64,000 bases of DNA from Pseudooceanicola batsensis HTCC2597 (GTDB lineage: Bacteria > Pseudomonadota > Alphaproteobacteria > Rhodobacterales > Rhodobacteraceae). The stretch lies in contig NZ_CH724131.1 in the NCBI RefSeq assembly GCF_000152725.1, forward strand, positions 219,015-283,014, written 5' to 3'. Below are positions 59,736 to 64,000 of this stretch, piece after piece. Position 1 is the stretch's first letter, and every line of letters begins with the position of its first letter. A program made the position numbers and the translations under genes. The notes under the pieces were generated by a model. The model had not been told where the DNA came from. It saw nothing but the letters and a program-made list of their open reading frames with translations, and did not search any database.

Positions 59736-60548
59736 ATGGCAGTAGGCATCTTCGACAGCGGCCTCGGCGGGCTGACCGTGCTGGACGCGGTGACGAAACG
59801 TCTGCCCGATGTGCCCTTCGTCTATTTCGGCGACAACGCCCATGCTCCCTACGGCGTGCGCGATGCCGACGACATCTACGACCTGACGACCCGCGCCGTG
59901 GCCCGCATGTTCGATGCGGGCTGCGATCTCGTCGTGCTGGCCTGCAACACGGCCGCCGCGGCCGCGCTGCGCCGGATGCAGGAAAGCTGGGTGCCCGCCG
60001 ACAAGCGCGTGCTGGGCGTCTTCGTGCCGCTGATCGAGGCGCTGACCGAACGGCAGTGGGGCGACAACTCTCCTCCGCGCGAGGTGGCGGTCAAGCATGT
60101 CGCGCTTTTCGCCACCCCCGCCACCGTGGCCTCGCGCGCCTTCCAGCGCGAACTGGCCTTCCGCGCCATCGGCGTCGACGTCGAGGCGCAGGCCTGCGGC
60201 GGCGTGGTCGATGCCATCGAAGAGGGCGACATGATCCTGGCCGAGGCGCTGGTCCGTTCGCATGTGGACGCGCTGAAACGCAAGATGCCCCGGCCCGAGG
60301 CGGCGATCCTGGGCTGCACCCACTACCCCCTGATGGACGAGGTCTTCCAGGCGGCGCTCGGCCCCGAGGTGGCGGTCTATTCCCAGGCCAACCTCGTGGC
60401 GGCGAGCCTTGCGGATTACCTTGGCCGGCGGCCCGAATTCATCGGCCCGGGCACCGAGTCGCTGTTCCTGACAACCGGCGACCCGGCCCGCGTCTCGTCG
60501 CGGGCCACCCAGTTCCTGCGGCGGAAGATCACCTTCACCGCTGCGTGA
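59736..60548 (+). CDS. murI: glutamate racemase
   Basis: A 270-residue enzyme making D-glutamate for peptidoglycan. [14 protein letters not shown] opens the protein; the two catalytic cysteines are in [12 protein letters not shown] and [11 protein letters not shown], and [12 protein letters not shown] is the substrate loop. Length is normal. It follows the acyltransferase gene by 9 bp. Confidence 0.95.
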   Translation: MAVGIFDSGLGGLTVLDAVTKRLPDVPFVYFGDNAHAPYGVRDADDIYDLTTRAVARMFDAGCDLVVLACNTAAAAALRRMQESWVPADKRVLGVFVPLIEALTERQWGDNSPPREVAVKHVALFATPATVASRAFQRELAFRAIGVDVEAQACGGVVDAIEEGDMILAEALVRSHVDALKRKMPRPEAAILGCTHYPLMDEVFQAALGPEVAVYSQANLVAASLADYLGRRPEFIGPGTESLFLTTGDPARVSSRATQFLRRKITFTAA

Positions 60549-60686
60549 CGGGGCACGCGCACGGCGCTGCCCGTGACGCTGCGTCACCGTCGCGGCGCCT
60601 CCCTTGCCGCAGCGGTCGACGAGGCGCATATGCACGTCACCCTGTCGCCGCACCGCGACTCCCCTGTTCAAGAGACTGTTTCCGAG

Positions 60687-61286
60687 ATGAAGACCTTTGT
60701 TTCCGCTGCCGTTCTTTCGCTTGCGGCCTCCGCCGCTTCCGCCGTCACCCTGACCGAGGCGGATTATGGCGGGTTCTCGAATTCCTCCGGCTATCCGCAT
60801 TCCGGCTGGACCTTCAGCGAAATCGGCAGCGGCTATACCGCCGTGTCCGGAACGGGCGAGCAGAACCGGCACGACTTCCTTCATTTCTCGGGCCTCACGC
60901 CCGGCGCCCAGACCGTGACGATCAGCTTCGGCTACACGCCGGATGCCAGCACCAACAATCGCGACGTCAGCGTCAACTGGGCCACCAGCGCGTTCCAGGC
61001 CTGGTCCCCGCCGAGCATTCCCTCGCCGCAGATGAGCATGAATGCCGCCAACCCGACCCGCGAGGTCACGCTGAACTTCGGCAACGACACAACGACCGAT
61101 CTCTTCCTCCAGATCAACTTTCTGAGCGGGACCGGCGTCTTCTACAACGTCACCAGCAGCGCCTTCGCGAGCGACCCGTCTCCGCAACCCGGCACCCCCG
61201 CCGTGCCGCTGCCGGCAGGCGTCTGGCTCGGCCTCTCGGCTCTCGGCGCGCTCGGCCTTCTCGGACGGCGCCGCCGCGCGGCGTGA
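60687..61286 (+). CDS. VPLPA-CTERM sorting-domain exported protein
   Basis: A 199-residue exported protein. Residues 1-19 form a signal peptide (KTFVSAAVLSLAASAASA). The mature part is Ser/Thr/Gly/Asn-rich and predicted beta-strand, without a known domain. The C-terminus has the VPLPA motif (AVPLPAGVWLGLSALGALG) followed by a membrane helix and a basic tail (RRRRAA), the VPLPA-CTERM signal for exosortase processing. No exosortase is in the window. Start 60687 is chosen for the signal peptide; an earlier ATG in frame is possible. It lies between murI and argC. Confidence 0.83.
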   Translation: MKTFVSAAVLSLAASAASAVTLTEADYGGFSNSSGYPHSGWTFSEIGSGYTAVSGTGEQNRHDFLHFSGLTPGAQTVTISFGYTPDASTNNRDVSVNWATSAFQAWSPPSIPSPQMSMNAANPTREVTLNFGNDTTTDLFLQINFLSGTGVFYNVTSSAFASDPSPQPGTPAVPLPAGVWLGLSALGALGLLGRRRRAA

Positions 61287-61430
61287 CGATCGGGCGCATT
61301 CCGGCCGCGCCGGGGCGACCCCATATACCATTCGGCCGCGCGACGCGTTAGACGCGACGCGCGCAGTGGTGTAACACCCCGCCGACACGCGGGTCCGGCG
61401 ACCGGGGCCGCGCCAACCGAGGGCACTGGA

Positions 61431-62459
61431 ATGACCAAGAAAATCGCCATAATCGGCGCGTCCGGCTATACCGGAGCCGAGCTGATCCGCCTCATTGCCT
61501 CCCATCCCGGGATGGAGGTCGCCGCACTGGCCGCCAATTCCAAGGCGGGCCAGAGCATGGCCTCGGTCTTTCCCTTCCTGCGACATCTCGACCTGCCCGA
61601 CCTCGTGATCTGGGAGCAGATCGATTTCGCCCGGATCGACCTGTGCTTCTGCGCGCTGCCCCACAAGACATCGCAAGAGGTCATCAGCCAGCTGCCCGCC
61701 GAGATGAAGATCGTCGACCTCTCGGCCGATTTCAGGCTGCGCGACCCGGCGGACTACAAGAATTGGTACGGCAACGATCATGCGGCCGTGGAGATGCAGC
61801 AGGAGGCCGTCTACGGCCTGACCGAGTTCTACCGCGACCGGATCGCCGGCGCGCGGCTGGTTGCGGGCACCGGCTGCAACGCGGCGACGGGGCAGTACTC
61901 GCTCCGCCCGCTGATCCAGGCGGGGGTGATCGGGCTCGACGACATCATCCTCGACATGAAATGCGCCGTCTCCGGCGCGGGGCGGAGCCTCAAGGAGAAC
62001 CTGCTGCATGCCGAGCTGTCCGAGGGCTACAACGCCTATGCCGTGGGCGGGCAGCACCGGCACCTGGGCGAATTCGACCAGGAGTTCTCGGCGCTTGCGG
62101 GGCGTCCCGTCCGGGTGCAGTTCACGCCGCATCTGATCCCCGCCAACCGCGGCATCCTTTCGACGGGCTATGTCTCAGGCGATGCGAAGGCGGTGCACGA
62201 GACCATGCTGCGCGCCTATGCCGACGAGCCCTTCATCGAGGTCCTGCCCTTCGGCGAAACCCCGTCGACGCATCACGTGCGCGGGTCGAACTTCGTACAT
62301 CTCGGCGTCACCGGCGACCGGATCGAGGGCCGCGCCATCGTGGTGGCCGCGCTCGACAACCTGTGCAAGGGTTCTTCGGGCCAGGCGGTGCAGAACGCCA
62401 ACCTGATGCTCGGCCTTCCCGAGACCCAGGGGCTCATGGCGGCCCCGCTCTTCCCGTGA
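61431..62459 (+). CDS. argC: N-acetyl-gamma-glutamyl-phosphate reductase
   Basis: A 342-residue enzyme of arginine synthesis. [13 protein letters not shown] is the NADPH-binding start; the catalytic Cys is in [24 protein letters not shown] carries the conserved His region; [15 protein letters not shown] and [18 protein letters not shown] complete the family pattern. ccmE starts 7 bp after the stop, so they form an operon. Confidence 0.97.
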   Translation: MTKKIAIIGASGYTGAELIRLIASHPGMEVAALAANSKAGQSMASVFPFLRHLDLPDLVIWEQIDFARIDLCFCALPHKTSQEVISQLPAEMKIVDLSADFRLRDPADYKNWYGNDHAAVEMQQEAVYGLTEFYRDRIAGARLVAGTGCNAATGQYSLRPLIQAGVIGLDDIILDMKCAVSGAGRSLKENLLHAELSEGYNAYAVGGQHRHLGEFDQEFSALAGRPVRVQFTPHLIPANRGILSTGYVSGDAKAVHETMLRAYADEPFIEVLPFGETPSTHHVRGSNFVHLGVTGDRIEGRAIVVAALDNLCKGSSGQAVQNANLMLGLPETQGLMAAPLFP

Positions 62460-62466
62460 GACGGCG

Positions 62467-62910
62467 ATGAAGGGGCTGAAGAAAAAGCGCCGCGTCCAGA
62501 TCATCCTGCTGGCCTTCGTCGCGCTGACGCTGGCCACCGTCCTGGTGGGCTATGCGATGCGCGACGGCATCAACTACTTCCGCTCGCCCACGCAGGTATC
62601 CGACGCGCCGCCGCCGCCGTCCGAGACCTTCCGCATCGGCGGGCTGGTGGAAGAGGGGTCGCTGCGGCGGGGACAGGGGGAGACGGTGCGTTTTCTGGTG
62701 ACCGACGGCAATGCCTCGGTCCCGGTGCTATTCACCGGCATCCTGCCCGACCTCTTCGCCGAGAACCAGGGCATGATCGGCACCGGGCGCTACGTGGACG
62801 GGACCTTCGAAGCCACCGAGATCCTCGCCAAACACGACGAGAGCTACATGCCGAAAGAGGTCGTGGACGCGCTGAAGGAACAGGGCATGTACCAGGAGCC
62901 CGAGGGGTAG
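62467..62910 (+). CDS. ccmE: cytochrome c maturation heme chaperone CcmE
   Basis: A 147-residue protein with an N-terminal membrane anchor (KKKRRVQIILLAFVALTLAT) and a periplasmic OB-fold. The heme-binding His123 and Tyr127 are in AKHDESYMPKE. It carries heme from CcmABCD to CcmF. It lies in the argC operon; ccmF and ccmH are about 4 kb away on the other strand. Confidence 0.95.
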   Translation: MKGLKKKRRVQIILLAFVALTLATVLVGYAMRDGINYFRSPTQVSDAPPPPSETFRIGGLVEEGSLRRGQGETVRFLVTDGNASVPVLFTGILPDLFAENQGMIGTGRYVDGTFEATEILAKHDESYMPKEVVDALKEQGMYQEPEG

Positions 62911-63043
62911 GTTCGCCTCGGGGGCGGGTTGAAGACCCACCGGAAAAACCCGGCCCCCGCCACCACCGCACGCATCGGCAACCCTCTCTTAACCCTGTGC
63001 CGCAATCCTCTCCTGCATAACCAGAACAGAGAGAGGCACTCCG

Positions 63044-63655
63044 ATGCAGTCAGTCCGAGAAATGGCCGATGCCATCGTCTCGCGCGAGGGCGGCTACGTG
63101 AACGATCCCGACGATCCCGGCGGCGCGACCAACCACGGCGTGACCCTCGGCACGATGCGCGACCTGGGGCTCGATCTCGACGGGGACGGCGCGGTCACCG
63201 CGCGCGACGTGCGCGCCCTGCCCCGGAACCGCGCGGTCGACATCTACATGAACCGCTACTTTCACCGGCCGCGCATCGCCGATCTCCCCGAGATGCTCTG
63301 GGAAACGGTCTTCGACATGCAGGTGAACGCCGGCCGGAACGCAATCCGCATCCTGCAACGCCTGCTGAACCGGATGGGCCAAGAGGTCGCCATCGACGGC
63401 GTGATCGGCCCCCGGACCATCGCCGCGGCCGGCCGGGCCGCGCAACTCGCCCCGGACCATCTGGTCGACGCCTACGGGATCGCGCGGCGGAACTACTATT
63501 TCGCCCTGGCCGACCGCCGCCCCGCCAGCCGGAAATACGCCCGCACCCGCGCGGGGGGCAAAGGCGGCTGGATCCGGCGGGCGGAAGAGTTCATATCGCC
63601 GCTCTACCACATGACGGAACAGGAATTCCGCAACCGGGTGGCGGCATGGGACTGA
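63044..63655 (+). CDS. GH108 family peptidoglycan hydrolase, gene-transfer-agent-type endolysin
   Basis: A 203-residue lysozyme-like glycosyl hydrolase 108 enzyme. The catalytic Glu is in the SREGGYVNDPDDPGGATNHG start (EGGY motif); a C-terminal peptidoglycan-binding-like part (LLNRMGQEVAIDGVIGPRTIAAAG) follows. In Rhodobacter capsulatus an enzyme of this family together with a 3-TM holin releases gene-transfer-agent particles from the cell. AGAGAGAGGCA lies before the ATG. It overlaps the holin gene by 10 bp and follows ccmE by 133 bp. A prophage origin is less likely, since no other phage genes are near. Confidence 0.88.
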   Translation: MQSVREMADAIVSREGGYVNDPDDPGGATNHGVTLGTMRDLGLDLDGDGAVTARDVRALPRNRAVDIYMNRYFHRPRIADLPEMLWETVFDMQVNAGRNAIRILQRLLNRMGQEVAIDGVIGPRTIAAAGRAAQLAPDHLVDAYGIARRNYYFALADRRPASRKYARTRAGGKGGWIRRAEEFISPLYHMTEQEFRNRVAAWD

Positions 63656-64000
63656 TCGGCTCACTTTTCGCCCTCGCCTTCGGCGGCGGCCGGAACGCGA
63701 TCCGGGAAACCGCCGAAATCTTTCGGAAAAATGCCGAGAACGCCGGTGAACGCGATCTCGACAGGATGGCCGCCGCGCTGGAGCAGCACGCCGCCGAATT
63801 CCGTGACCGCCGCAGCGCGTTCGACATCGTGATGGACGGGGTGAACCGCCTGCCCCGCCCGATGCTGGCGCTCGGAACGATCGGTCTGTTCGTCTCGGCC
63901 ATGATGGAACCGGTCTGGTTCGCCGACCGGATGCAGGGGCTGGCCCTCGTGCCGGAACCGCTGTGGTGGCTGATGGGGGCCGTGGTGAGCTTCTATTTCG
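63646..64000 (+). CDS. 3-TM holin family protein (gene-transfer-agent release), 3' end missing
   Basis: Runs off the window after 118 codons with no stop. It begins MGLIGSLFALAFGGGRNAIRETAEIF, then a charged stretch (ERDLDRMAAALEQHAAEFRDRR) and hydrophobic segments around PRPMLALGTIGLFVSAMM and LPEPLWWLMGAVVSFYF-like residues, matching the 3-TM holin family linked to gene-transfer-agent lysis. It would make inner-membrane holes so that the adjacent GH108 endolysin reaches the wall. The start overlaps the endolysin stop by 10 bp. Confidence 0.83.
   Translation, partial: MGLIGSLFALAFGGGRNAIRETAEIFRKNAENAGERDLDRMAAALEQHAAEFRDRRSAFDIVMDGVNRLPRPMLALGTIGLFVSAMMEPVWFADRMQGLALVPEPLWWLMGAVVSFYF

Noticed and set aside
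62990..63043. possible CtrA site before the endolysin gene
   Set aside because: Only one TTAA half-site is present; the TTAA-N7-TTAA consensus is not met.
63044..64000. prophage lysis module
   Set aside because: No integrase, terminase, capsid or tail genes are seen, and the family pair matches the gene-transfer-agent type better.

Overview
The window looks like chromosomal DNA of a GC-rich alphaproteobacterium, most likely Rhodobacterales. Pointers are an alphaproteobacterial SOS box (GAAC-N7-GAAC) on the lexA -10, the neighbourhood trpD-trpC-moaC-moeA-lexA-comEC-gltX-gltA, a cytochrome c maturation locus next to a gene-transfer-agent-type endolysin/holin pair, a VPLPA-CTERM protein, and several promoters resembling the EcfG general-stress consensus (GGAAC-N16/17-CGTT). 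No rRNA, tRNA, CRISPR array, insertion sequence or integrase was recognised.

Layout. (1) 0.3-17.6 kb is a stress/accessory region: a YdeP-type molybdopterin oxidoreductase with a DUF305 membrane protein, a dihydrolipoamide-dehydrogenase-like flavoenzyme, ExoD, a tail-anchored small protein, a large KatE catalase, a 64-aa membrane microprotein, an ATP-grasp enzyme paired with a CocE-type hydrolase, a YciF-like ferritin-fold protein, an NDUFA9-like reductase broken by a one-base frameshift, an amino-acid permease, and a kinase-like ATPase/Crp-Fnr/DUF6894 group. Several start behind EcfG-like promoters. (2) 17.7-23.4 kb holds a TRAP transporter with a degradative HMG-CoA reductase, divergent from a MocR-type regulator, which points to mevalonate uptake and catabolism. 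(3) 23.4-39.8 kb is one long minus-strand nitrogen-scavenging array: amiC, amiR, urtABCDE, ureE, ureF, a fused ureA-ureB, ureC, ureG, ureD, amiE, then a NorQ/NorD (CbbQ/CbbO-like) MoxR-VWA pair. Substrate sensing (AmiC), RNA antitermination (AmiR, ANTAR), import, urease and aliphatic amidase are physically linked. (4) 40.1-54.9 kb is housekeeping: guaB, a divergent polysaccharide deacetylase with a long Pro/Ala/acidic linker, trpD-ung-trpC-moaC-moeA, lexA, comEC, gltX and gltA. (5) 55.2-64 kb has a PaaG-like enzyme, ccmH-ccmF, an acyltransferase, murI, a VPLPA-CTERM protein, argC, ccmE, and the endolysin and holin (holin cut by the window end).

The most interesting signals are: the amide/urea array with a possible switching leader between amiR and urtA; the EcfG-promoter cluster including the ATP-grasp/CocE pair; the mevalonate locus with repeated GGTACAG operator half-sites; two copies of a structured intergenic repeat (conserved block plus two hairpins) at 41690-41762 and 49080-49136; a gltX whose 3' third has visibly different base composition; and ung inside the trpD-trpC operon. 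Functions are read from sequence by eye; no searches or alignments were run.
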